Below, piece after piece: positions 1 through 11,657 of a stretch of 64,000 bases of DNA (the stretch's first letter is position 1; each line of letters opens with the position of its first letter). A program made the translations under genes and the position numbers. The stretch spans positions 23,312,456-23,376,455 of the forward strand of contig CM069593.1 of assembly GCA_035771175.1 (NCBI GenBank), in the 5' to 3' direction. The notes below the pieces were generated by a model. It ran no database searches. It was given only the letters and a program-made list of their open reading frames with translations, and was not told the DNA's origin. The DNA is from Paratinospora sagittata (lineage: Eukaryota; Streptophyta; Magnoliopsida; Ranunculales; Menispermaceae).

Positions 1-334
1 TGTATCATAAAACAAAAGTTTCAAGATTCAGTTGTGCGATGGAAAGAAAAAGACCATAACCGGGATTTGACTTTACAGAAGAAACTTTGCAACTTAGCCT
101 AGCTTGATATCCATTATTGGATAAGGTACTCTGTGTTAACTGAGGAGTGAGCTAGGTAAGTATCAAAATAAATCTGAGAGTTTTCAAAATTGGATGGTGG
201 CAACCTAACCAACTGTCTTGGTCTTTGAAACCTCATTAAAATTACATTTTCTTACTGTACACATATAAAGAAAGTGAAAAGATCCAACTGATCTAAAGAA
301 AAAATATCTTGGCGGCAAACAAAACAATACGAGC

Positions 335-3300
335 CTGAGAACAGCAGATCTTTTCTCCTCCAGCAATTTGCATAACTCCACTTTCAACCAGACAACCTGC
401 ACATAAAATATTCATCTGTCAAAACTCAAAAACTTGTCATAAAATCAGAGGTTAAGCACACTGCACAATTAAATGATGGGAAGTGAAGTAAGATTTGCAT
501 AAAACATTACATACATAAATGGAATCTCTTTTTCTTTTGCATGACAACCATTACTATCTTGGAAATTCATAAAAGTTCTAAAAATACATGCCAGCCAAAG
601 TCGGGATCTTGAGTGGCTCACCACCCATGTGAAGCTTTAAGTTTATATAATAGACATGTTTCAAAGGAGATTTCCCCCAAGCTGTTATTTCTCCTCATTG
701 ATGTTGTTTGTGCAAGCAACACTGAGAGACAATTACCACCTATTCATTCATTTCCCACACTTGGAGGATTTGGGAAAAATGGAACTTTCACATTTTCTAA
801 CCATTAAAATCCCAACAGTTGTACAGATCTTTTCCAACCGGATGATGGACAGTATCCTACTTCCTTTAAGGACTACTGAAGAGTTGTCCTTTTTGCTGTA
901 GTTTGGAGCATTTGGAAAGAAAGGAATCAATGGATCTTTGAAGAGAATTACCATAGCATGTGTTTCTTTGGGGTAGCTCTCACTTTCTCACTTGAACCTA
1001 AGTCTGCTTGTAAGCTTTCAAAGGGCTTCAGTGTTAGTGAATGGTCAAGGGGGATGGAATAATATTGTTTTTAGGCCTTTGTTGCTTCTTCGGAGAACTT
1101 TGTACTCCTGAAGCCTTAGCTTTGGTATCTTTTCCCTATTAATATGATATTTCTCTAGAAGTAAAGCACACAAATAATAGGGATTATACAATAATGCAAT
1201 TGGAATATGACGGATAAGTGAATCTGTCAATAAAACAATCGAGGAGCAAATATTGAGCTCTCTACAGATTGTATGGAACTTGAACAATTACAAATGCATT
1301 GGAGCATCAGAAGTAGGACAGAGACAACTTACAAAAAGGTATTAAAGTCCTACCTGTTCTTGGAGATCTGGGACAGAATCCACATCTGCACCCTCTGTTA
1401 GACCATTAAGAAAGTCATCCAAATTACCAGAAGCAGAATCAGAACCATCCTTTCCTTCTGAACCATTTGATCCTTCTTTTGTATTTGTGTCTGTTATAAG
1501 TAACCCAGGATCATGTTTGAAACTGTATAACTTAGATGCAAGACCCTTGGAATCCTTCCAACCATGGGTTCCTCTGGATCTTTCCTCCATAGCCGCTATT
1601 ACAGACGGTCGATGATTATTTCTCAACTCCTGTAATCTAGATTCATTTACAGCTTGGTAACCCATGCAAGCAGTCAAGACAAGTTGGCTGCTGTCAAATG
1701 TTGAACCAGCAAGGCTTTGCAACAAAGTAACTGCATCTCCAGCATCCTTTGTTGTAACCAATGCAGGACCTGAAGATAGAAACAGACCAAATTCCACCAA
1801 TCAGCAAGGATAAAACAAGATCGACAAAGGAGATTTAGCATAAACATTTCAATCTTCAAATACAGCTTGATGACAACATTTACTCACATCCTAAAGTGCT
1901 ATATTATCATATCAATCATAAAATCAAATGAGATTTACCCAGTACCATATAACTCCATCAAAGCAAGTGCCGTTCGAAAAAGCATAACTCGATTTCCTTC
2001 TAAAAGAAGCACATCCCAAATCCGCAGAACTGAAAATCAAAGAAACCAACCAGAAGCTAGAAATGTTATATGGTATAAGTACACTAGAAGCTCATAGCTT
2101 GAAATTTACACGAGTGCAAAGATCTATAAGATGGCCAAGCATAAGAAACTCTCCAGTCAGATTGAAATAGAAGTGCAATATGATAAAAATAGAACCTGAC
2201 CACTTTCCCAAGGAAGCATATTCACAAAAATAGAAAGGAACCAAGGTCCAGTGACCCATGCCACCTCCACTCCCAGGTAATCTAGATGATTAACTGCATC
2301 AAAAGCATAGACTAAATGAGAAACTATTCAGTTTATTGCATATTGGATAGCACAATAAAGAAAATACAAAAAGATTAAGGATTATATCAATAAAATAACA
2401 ATGAGAAAATCAATCATATAAATTCGAGACAAACCCAATTTTGGAAACTTCAAACGCACCAAATCTTCAAAAACAAGTTGATCCACCTGAAGAAATAAAA
2501 TTAAAATGAGTATATCTTAGACAATAGAAACATGTCTATCCACAATTCATCACGTGACTAGTTCCTCAAAGACAAAGCACATAACCTGATAACCAAAATG
2601 AAGAATAATTCTTAACAACTATATCAAAGATAACAATGAAATTTACCTGGGACTCTATCATTTCCTCAGAGTAGTAACCATTAAAGTAGTCATCAATGAG
2701 ACCCAACAAAGTCCTGAATATTATTCATTTAAATTAGGACACAGTACGACATTATTTCATATAGATTAAAACCTACTCGTGATATTTTCAAGGTAAAGAT
2801 TTACATATTTTGATAAGCATCCTTTCACAAATTAACTCTAGAAATGCAGCATTGGAAGCCCTACCAAAAAGCATTTTCCTCCGGCATCAAAAGCAGTAAT
2901 AGTCCAGCAAAAAAATTCATTGCCTGCAAATAGAATTCAAGGAGCAGGAAATGATCAGTACCACAACTGAACTGTTACTTTAAACTACAGAACAGAAGTG
3001 AAGCACCTCTCCATAATAAAGGCAGAAGATCCCTTATTACTGACAGTGACAGAAGAATAGACAACTCCTTAAAGAAGCATTTTACCTCACTAACTTAAGA
3101 AAAAGAAAAGCAGATTTATATGCAAACCTCGCGCGAGACCAGGAATGCAAGGTCAATTATATACCTGTGTATAATTTGCTTAAGTGACTATAATTCTTTA
3201 CCTCATAAACTTAAGAAAGAGAAAAGCAGATTTCTATGTGGACCTCATGTGAACCCAAGAATCCAAGGTCAATTATATACTCCTGTATATAACACTCTAA

Positions 3301-6300
3301 GTGGCAATGTAACTCAAATTCCAGACGTTATAATCACATATTGGAGAAATAACATAAGGTGGTGCAACTGCAACTAAAACTAAAACTAGCTATAAGTCTA
3401 TCATGTGTTTGAGAAAAAGCTAGTTAAATTTTTTACAAAGGTAAACAATGCACAAAAAATTACATTGGACAGTGCCTTCACTATATAACAAAGAGATTGG
3501 ACATTAGTTTCAGCTGCTACACAACATTCCTTCTCAAAAGCATGGCAAAACTCTATGAAAAGAGGAATTCAAAATCAACAAAAGGAATTCTGGTTAATAA
3601 GGACCATTGTAGCTCAAATCATAATATTAATTACCATAATTTCAAATTTCCAAAGCACCCAACATGAGATAAATTTTCTGCGCATGACTCATAGAACATT
3701 GTTGATACCAACAAATTTTCAACAGATGCTGATGATTTTACCTAATATTTAATGTGCCTAGCTATTAAATTACTCTAATTAGGCAAAATTTCTTAAGGTT
3801 AAAACCCATCTAATATGATAATCGAAATCTCATTGTTCATGCAAACGACTGAAATGACATTTTCTTTGAAGAACAGAAACGTAAATTTTTCCATGCTGAC
3901 TGGTAAAAAAGGTCAAGAAAATTTGGAATTCTTTTCCATAATTTCAAGGTCATCATGGACTCCCCATTTGGAAACTCTGTACAAAAATGGCCAAGAGATG
4001 TAAATTCTTTACATCTGATGATTCAATGCATTTACCTCAAACTTTCATTCAAATGAGAACACTTACATGTAAAGTTTGTTTTAGAAACTTCAATTGTCAG
4101 TATTTTACTCCAAAACTGAAAAGTCGTTGTTGATCAATTCTATGTTGTATAACTAAAAAGAGGGGTTCTATCAAAGTCACGATATGTATTTTAAAGCAAA
4201 ACTACAATCAATGGAAAAACCAGGTAGAGCAGACAACAATCAAAAGGAAGAAAACACAAAAGTGAATAACTGAAAAACCAATGAAACCAAAGAGCAACCA
4301 GAGAAAAAAAGAAAAAGAGAAGGAAAACAATGAAGTCTTAATCAACCAAAAAAGATAGGAAGCATCCGGTATTCCAAGAACTGTGGGAAGATATGAAAAC
4401 TGAGCCCCTAAGACTAGCATTTACTTTATGCACCATTCCCTCCAAATCATCATCATCAAAGTTATGATGGCAAGCTTTAGCATGAAAAGCAGCTTACTGT
4501 TAAATCAAAAGGTTTGACGCATTTCAACTTACAAAAGACTAGAGTTGTGCCTAGTATTTCTTCAATGTTGTGATTGGGAGATGAGAAGCTCTTGTCGAGC
4601 AAGTCTCCAACTAAGGAGAGGGTATAAATGCCTCAGATGTACCAGGGATCTTACAGAGACACATTTGAACTATATACCTACTAATGACTAGGTCAGTGGA
4701 GAATGCATCACATTGACCAAGGAAAAGTTTTTAAGTGACAGAACTGAAGCTCAGACAAACCAACTTTTACTAGAGAAAGTAAGTTTCACCGGTTTTACAT
4801 AACTAACACAGAATCCTTTTTTCTCTATTTGTTAAGAATCAAATGAAAATGAAAACATATATCATGAACATCCAATGTTTTGCACTCATCGGAATAAATG
4901 TCAATGCAGTGATCCATTTGCTTTACAAAATGTTGGGTAACAAGAATCCAATGTCCGTTGTTACGCAAGCAGTTTGAAAGAAACCAATCACAGATGCCTG
5001 AGGCTTAGGGTTTTCTCAACATTGAACAAATTTGAACTACCTAAGCAGGGGAAGTTCTTTAAACAAAAATACCTGGCAGTACCCAACAGAAGGGTTATGC
5101 CTAGCATATGCGGTTAGTAAACGCCTCAATGCATTTCTCCCATCCTCGTCTAGAGCAGGATGACCTGGGAATGTTCGAGGCAAATCCTGCAAAAGTATTA
5201 AAATGAATAAAAAGAAGAAGCAATCATGTTGATGAGAAACTGAGAATGCAGAAATATCTTCAAAATATACAGTTTATGCATATGCGTCTAATCACCTTCT
5301 CTATCTGCCCTTTCCATTTCTCAGATGCACGTCCACTTTTTGCACTTGACCCATTACTTTTGTTGTCCGAAAGCGTAGTATCACGCTCTCCCTTGTCATT
5401 GATAACACTAGTTTCTGAAGCAATCAAATCTTGGTAATATCTGTCAACCCGACGTGCCCTCACACCCACAAATGCTTGCCATAGCTGTTATTTCAAAAGG
5501 AAAGAAAATCTGAAGCTACATTTAAATTTAATAACAAAAAAAGTTGAGAACAGTGCATGTACCTCCCCTCTAAGAGCCATAGGCACTCCTCCACGAACAA
5601 GGCACTCAAGTTCTTCTTTCCAAGGAAAGAAAGGCTCTGCATTATTCCCATCACCAACAGCATTAACACTGTCATTTGACTGGCCATCTTGGATTGGATC
5701 TGATCTCTCCACATCATAGAATTCATCCTCAGAGTCCTCTTCAGAACCATCTTTCAAGGGTCTGGCCTCTTCAATTGGAGCAAGATGGTTTCCTGATCTG
5801 GGGTCTTGCTCTTCTTTCGATAAATTTTTCCTCTTCTTCACACGAAAACTCATCATATGCTCAATTTCACTGAAGGATGATCTAATTTGAGCCCATGTTT
5901 GGACATTTTCTGCTTTCCCTTCCTTTTCTGTTTGCACCTCCTCCTTCAGTGAACCATCAGAAACAGAATTCCTGAGACTAGAATCCTTGTTTTCCTCACC
6001 CTTCTCTGAAATAGCTTCTGCCTCCTGTGATGTAGCTTCAACAGGTGAGCGTGTGATATCTTCCTCTGCAGATAATCCATTTACGGGCAATTGAGCAGAC
6101 TCGGCTTGTCTTTCCAGAAAATGCTTCCATTTTTCTGATCTTTCCTCCTCCTCCTCCTAAAAGCAAAATAGCAATAACCCAGTTAGAGACATGCCCAAGT
6201 CTTCTTTTTGTTTTTCCTTCTGTTTCTTCTCAATGACAAAGGGACAAAAAAGTGAAAGAATTGTATACCTTATAGATATTAGCATACTCTCGGTATCTTT

Positions 6301-7167
6301 GCAAGTGTTGAGGTCTCACGGCAAATCCATAGGCATCCCTAATTACAGCAAATATTCATTCAATTCACAAAATCCCATAATTCCCCAGTTCCTACTACCT
6401 TCTATGACAACATTGCCAAAAAGTGGAAGCAAAACTGATCTAAGGGGGAAAATCCCCAAAAAGGGTACATATAAAAGTTGCAACAAAACAAAATTCAAAA
6501 CACCAAATTACAACAAGGCATGAATCAACGGAGTTAAAAAGAAAAGAACCATGAGTGCATTAAATATACCTGGACTGAGCGTCCAAAGAACGCCTACTCA
6601 ATTTGGACAACAACATATTCCACCGGAATCTCAAATCTACAACCCATATCGGTCGGCATTGCCTCCCGTACTATAACTCAACTACTAAACCCCCAAACTT
6701 CCAATCCACACCTCTACCTAGCCTCAAAAAATTACCAGACCTCACGAAACGAATACCCTAAACCCTAATTTCCAACAAATCAAGAAAATTCCCTCTATTC
6801 ATTGATCGCAGACGGAAAAAACGAAAAACCATAATGGATCACAACAAATCAAGACCCGCACACCGCATTACCACCGCAACCCATCCACACTACCGATCTT
6901 CATCTAACGGGCCCCAATTGATCGAGAAAGACCGAAAAAACCAAAAAAAAAAATTAAAAACTAAAAAAACGAAAGAAAGAGAGAAAGAAAGCTTGTGTGG
7001 ATTCAGAAATGAGATTCGCGAAGAATTCGGGAACCAAGGACGCGTGGAACAAGATCCATGTAAGCCCTATTAAGAAGAAGAAGAAGAAGCGTAGGGAGCA
7101 GCAATACAGAGTTTTAGTTGTACCTCTTGTGCTCGAAAGTGAGTAGCGGTAAGGCCTTGGCCTTCAT
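335..7167 (-). CDS. TBC-domain Rab GTPase-activating protein, 3' end outside window
   Basis: Exons (descending): 7124-7167, 6269-6338, 5563-6156, 5296-5484, 5073-5186, 2865-2923, 2647-2713, 2435-2486, 2201-2293, 1946-2029, 1354-1769 and 335-396. They join in one frame for 614 residues and then leave the window. The start [15 protein letters not shown] is the only Met opening this frame in exon 1. Residues 37-220 are acidic and Ser-rich linker. The TBC domain begins near VPMALRGE and spans about residues 225-455. The arginine finger is visible as IEKDLPR (I297, D300, R303) and the glutamine finger as YCQ (Q337). Downstream, exon 12 ([20 protein letters not shown]) starts a coiled coil. TBC proteins speed GTP hydrolysis by Rab GTPases in membrane traffic; the Rab partner cannot be read from sequence. 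The last visible donor is AG|GC rather than AG|GT. Intron 5 (2924-5072) is long and contains no recognisable gene. Confidence 0.93.
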
Positions 7168-7260
7168 CTTCGCTGCTCTCTCTCGTTCGATCAATCGATC
7201 AATCGATCAATCGATCAATCGATAGCTGGATCGGCCAATCGGGTCGATCGGCTCAGCTCA
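7168..7260 (-). promoter_or_regulatory. 5' leader of the TBC gene with an octamer repeat
   Basis: The bases just upstream of the TBC start codon are CT-rich on the coding strand. They contain about four and a half copies of an 8-bp unit (TCGATCAA) at 7187-7223. Further GATC-containing words follow to about 7250. I could not assign a transcription start. Treat the extent as approximate. Confidence 0.45.
7187..7223. repeat. 8-bp microsatellite (TCGATCAA)n
   Basis: The unit TCGATCAA is repeated about 4.5 times without interruption, 20 bp upstream of the TBC gene start codon. It would lie in the 5' leader or core promoter. Each unit contains the self-complementary word ATCGAT, so the tract can fold on itself. 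Confidence 0.85.
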
Positions 7261-8950
7261 GCAGCGATTCCTGCGTTCGTCTGAAAGAAAGAAGAAGATC
7301 TTTGGTGTCGTTGATTTCTGTCGTTCCTACGCAGCAGGGGGAGTGCCAGCACATGTGCATCGAAGTTATCGCATCACTTCTCTCACTACTCACTACTACT
7401 GCGGCATGTGCTTGCTTGCTGCCGGATTTGCTTCGCACGGAATCGGATCATGCATCATTCGGCTGGATAAAAATAAAATTGGGGTTTGGATATTCCAACC
7501 CCCTGTTTAGCTCGTGATTCACCGACACGTGTACTTGTGTGAGAGAGACTGTGGTGGGACCCACTTGGTGTTTTGACGTGGCTTTTTGCTTGATATATAA
7601 TCTCGCTCTACTGTACGGATTCTACGAAGATCGGTTAGTTGGGTTGCGTCGTGAATTTATGCCAGCTGTCACGCTGTTCATTTAACGTCGGTTATTGTGT
7701 TACAGACAGTCACATTATTTTCTCACGTGTTTTTTTTTTTTTTTTTAAACTTACGAGTCTCATATCAAAAAGCTTAGGTAAGCCATTTTTACCGTTCCTT
7801 TGAAATATTATTTTAACATACACTATACATGATTTTTATCATAAATTAATTTAAATAAAATAAATATTTTTGTTTTATTATTTATAGGAGACATGTATAG
7901 ATAGTAAAAGGTAACTTTAAATATCAAATTCCTTTTCTCTCTTTGTAAAAAAAAAAAAAAAATGCCCTTCCTATCCAAACTCTACAGGCAGAGCCGCCCT
8001 TTCTTCTCTTTTGTTGTTTTCTCTTTTCGTTGTTTGTCGTTCGCCATTCCTCATCGCTCGCGGCTTGCAGCTCACCTTTCTCTCTGTTCCCCTTCACTTT
8101 CACCGGCAACGCTCCCTTCTCCGTCACCCATTACTATGCGCTGGAGGCAATGATGGTTAAGGATTTTTTGTTTTAGTAATTTATTTTATTTTAGTTATTT
8201 ATTTTATTTTACGTTATTAAACTCTTGTGCTTATTGTTAATTTTTTTTGTACCTTAATTAATGTTGTGTCTACATTCTCTAGGTAAGTTGTTCTATAGAA
8301 TTAAATTTCATCTTTGAAAAGAAAAAATCAAATTATTATTACACCTCTATCAATAATAAAAGTAAACATTTTCAATAATATTTTTAAAACTTTATAAGAG
8401 TATTTTAAAAAGAAAAAAAAACTTCATCCTAATAAGTTCTAAAATACATTTCCTTATAATAATATAAATATATAAGTAGATGTGTTATTATATTAGCCCA
8501 GAAGATGCATTATTAACCAACTGTGATTAGTCTATTAGCAACAAAAGAGGACCCCAAGACATATTAAGGTACCTAGTCACTGATTCAAGCTCTGTCTAGG
8601 CTAAATTTTAAGAGAGAAAAGCATCTATAAACTTTTACAGAATTTTAAACTTCAATAGAATTAATATCGACCTGAAGGGTAGGAGGACGGATCAAAAAAT
8701 TGATAACCAAATAATTAGAAGGAAAAATATTTTCAAAATGAACCAAGGACTCTGTATTTACTATTTCAGGTGATGAAATGTGTTGATTGATGGGTGACAA
8801 TGCAAAAAGTGATTCAAAGATGTCATTTTCTCTATCCTTAATTTAAAGTATAGAGGCCCACGCATATATATATTTGATGATGCTACTCGTGCAATAATGC
8901 ATGAAGATAAATCAGAATCCTATGCCTTGACCCATAACTATAACCTAAAA

Positions 8951-9016
8951 AAGTGAACCAAGTCAAAAGAAATTAAATTAGGGAAGTGAACGAAGTCAAA
9001 AGAAATTAAATTAGGG
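8951..9016. repeat. 33-bp tandem duplication
   Basis: Two copies of a 33-bp unit (8951-8983 and 8984-9016), each containing the word gtcaaaagaaattaaattag. They differ at one base (accaag versus acgaag), so the duplication is young. No gene is affected. Confidence 0.85.
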
Positions 9017-9666
9017 GATAAGAAGTAAACATTTGGAAATTAATACATTTCTATTCTTTAATTTTTCACTTTTGTTTAAAAATCAATCCAATCAAATTTG
9101 TCTAGATGTGTTATATTTAATAAAATATTATAATAAAATGAAGTGCGTTTTAAGGTATGTTTTGTCATATTAATTTCTTAAGATCTGCGACAGTATATAT
9201 ATATATATTATGGATTATTATTGTACAAGGAGAGTGATCTACAATCCACTGTATCAAAGTCAGTAGCCCATGAAAACAGATGGGTTGTACGTTTCTTAAA
9301 TTATTAATTTTGATGAAATGTCACGAGCATTCAGTTTGTGGACAAAGTCACCATAAAATAAATCATAAATTAAAATATTTTATATCTAAATATTGACCTT
9401 GAACCGTGTGCTTAATGCCAAAAGCTTGATGTAGTTGAATATAGACAACATCTATCTTAGTATAGAACCTCTTTATATTTAAAATTTTAAAAATATTAAA
9501 AATATATTTTGTTCAAAAGATTTTGAAAACAGTTTTTTATTTTTTTTTGTTAAAAAAATAGCTTATTTTTAAAAAATGATAAAAAAATATTTTTTAAGTT
9601 TTATCTTTTTAAATTATATTCTTATTTTTAAAAAACGAACCAAACAGTGCCTAAAAAAATTTAAAA

Positions 9667-9753
9667 AAAGTGTCTAAGTTCTAAGTTATGGGTTTGATGT
9701 TGGTTAGTTTAATAAACCTCACATTGTTAGGTGTATATCCACTTAGACACTTT
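9667..9753. repeat. Short element with 13-bp perfect inverted ends
   Basis: The word aaagtgtctaagt at 9667-9679 has its exact reverse complement at 9741-9753, enclosing 61 bp. This could be a tiny MITE or a fragment of one. No clear target duplication is seen. Confidence 0.5.
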
Positions 9754-10549
9754 CAAGAGTTATAATCCCTTTTTGGATTGAGTTTATTTCTCACTTCTCT
9801 AAGCTCTCATCTTCTGGTTGCCCATGCCTAACATTATTGTCTTGTAACATTATTTTTTTTAGCAAAAAAAAAAAAAAAAAGAATTTCATTTTTCAATTCA
9901 CATTTATCTTTTTAAAAAATAAAGTGTCCTCATATCTTTCGAGTTTGAGACTAGTTTTCGTTTAAGGTGCCTCCAAGAATCGAACCCTGAAACTTTTATA
10001 TAAAAACGATCTTAAAATTCAGTCCGCTTCCATTAAGCCAACCATTTGTTGATAAAAAAATAATAAATAAAAATAAAACATCTTTCAATTCACATTTTTC
10101 TTTATCTTTAGGAACATGTATGGAATGCATGCCACTATTATATTACAATTCTAATTAGTCTCTTTTGATTAACTTTCTAATTTCCCATTAGATGACAATA
10201 ATACTATCTTAGAAGTTTTGTATGGTCTAATTCTTAAGATACAATCACCCTACCCTAAAATTAAATCGTAATGTAATTAAATAATTTTGTAAATTCTTGG
10301 AAACCCAAACAAAATTGCAAAAGTAATTTAAGATGAATATAAATAAGAGGAATGACTAGTATCTATATTTTTCAATACTCAATTTTAGCATATGATTCAT
10401 GGTATATTTGGGATGCTCTTGGATCATGTTGCAAATAACTTACACAATAGGTTGTGTGCCGATATACGTTACTAAACATATATGAATAGTAGGCTCTATA
10501 TTAGCAATCGATTTGGTGGGGTGGTAAAATGACGAATTTGTTCATATGA

Positions 10550-10730
10550 AGTTTGAGGGATAAACTTTTGTTTTCACCTAAGAGTATGTGACTGAGGCCT
10601 TTATTTAGAGCGTAGTCTTTGTGTTATGGCTATAAGTGTAGACGTTCACACGTTATTAAGTAAAATGCTACCATGTCCTTTTAGTGGTACTTATTCCATG
10701 TAAAATAGTCTCTACAGTACACATAAGCTA
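10550..10730. repeat. Dispersed repeat, first copy
   Basis: This stretch aligns imperfectly with 33545-33760. Shared blocks are a taaacttttrtyttcacc word, an attragtaaaat word followed by an accatgt word, and a ccttttagyrgtact-like word. A partial third copy is near 33400-33450 (taagtaaaatgtca). The family is unidentified; it is probably an old non-autonomous transposon or LTR fragment. Confidence 0.4.
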
Positions 10731-11442
10731 GCCCGAAGGACACTGCTTAGATTATAAAATAAAATAAAATAATAATAACCATTGAAAAGATAAGCAGACT
10801 GATCTACCTAGTTCAATTCAACTTAATTCAATTAAACATTTTCTTAATAACATAAGATTAATTATATGAATTTGCGTATTTCACTTTACTCAATCAAAGG
10901 TTAAATTGACATCTAAATTTTAATTAATGGTTATTAGTCCAATAGCTATCGTTTACCCAATAATATATTAAAAGACAAACTTGTTATCCCTCAATTGAAC
11001 TACGACATTTTAGGACCTATATATTCTCCATTTATAAAAGATGAGGAGGACCTAAATTTTGGGTAATGCTGAAGGGACACACATTGTTGAGATACTTTTT
11101 TAACATTATAGGTGAGTTATTTGATCGTCTCGTATCACACAATCAACATATGATGTGAGGTGATGTTGCATGATTAACAACTCTGCCTACAATGTCACCG
11201 ATGAGTATTTTTTAATCATTTTCAGTGATAATGGAAATGTAAGTAACATAAAAAATAATAATAATGATAATTCAGCTAAATCCAACGGCCCAGAATTCAT
11301 ATAGTCCTAATGTTGTGACACGCCACCCAATCATCCGCCAGTGTAACAAAAACCGTGAAGCACCAGAAACTTACTCCCGCTGCTAGCTCTACCAAGACTG
11401 CCCAGAATCTTCTCTAATCAAAGCTACCTCCTCTCTACTTCA

Positions 11443-11472
11443 ATGGCGAACAATCAAGCAACTTCTACTTGA
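11443..11472 (+). promoter_or_regulatory. uORF 1 in the PGPS 5' leader
   Basis: A nine-codon open frame (MANNQATST, stop TGA) lies 186 bp upstream of the PGPS start codon in a CT-rich leader. The context caATGG is favourable (G at +4). If it is in the mature transcript it could reduce main-ORF translation. An intron in the 5' leader could remove it, so its effect is inference. Confidence 0.5.
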
Positions 11473-11491
11473 AACTCTCAATTCGACATTA

Positions 11492-11500
11492 ATGGCGTAA
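11492..11500 (+). promoter_or_regulatory. uORF 2 in the PGPS 5' leader (minimal)
   Basis: ATG GCG TAA, a two-codon open frame in taATGG context. It sits between uORF 1 and the main start codon, followed by T-rich tracts. The same caveat applies: it matters only if retained in the mRNA. Confidence 0.4.
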
Positions 11501-11657
11501 TTTAATACCCTTCTTTTTTATTTTTTATTTTTTATTTTTTTTTCAAAACCCTTAAAAAAAAGACTTTTTTTTTTTTTGGATACTCTTTATCTTATATGAT
11601 ACGATAGTAGTAGTAGTAGTAGTGGTCTAACGTGAGCCAGTGGTGCGTGGGTTAACA

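Larger units (their letters stand above)
7261..11442. other. Intergenic DNA between the TBC and PGPS genes
   Basis: AT-rich sequence with no coding pattern I trust. Short open frames, such as one at 7962-8153, lack recognisable domains and run through T-rich tracts. Visible structures are a 33-bp tandem duplication at 8951-9016, a 13-bp perfect inverted repeat at 9667-9753, and a diverged dispersed repeat at about 10550-10730 that is related to 33545-33760. The end at 9643-9658 (cgaaccaaacagtgcc) looks like an eroded hAT-type MITE terminus. Confidence 0.6.

Noticed and set aside
7962..8153. Plus-strand frame MPFLSKLYRQSRPFF
   Set aside because: Begins in a poly-A tract, low-complexity Ser/Pro, no homologue recognised, no splice context.
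10800..10850. A minus-strand RTE tail (gttcaattcaacttaattca)
   Set aside because: Resembles the TTGAATT tail in reverse, but there is no preceding LINE sequence or target duplication, so it may be simple AT-rich repeat.
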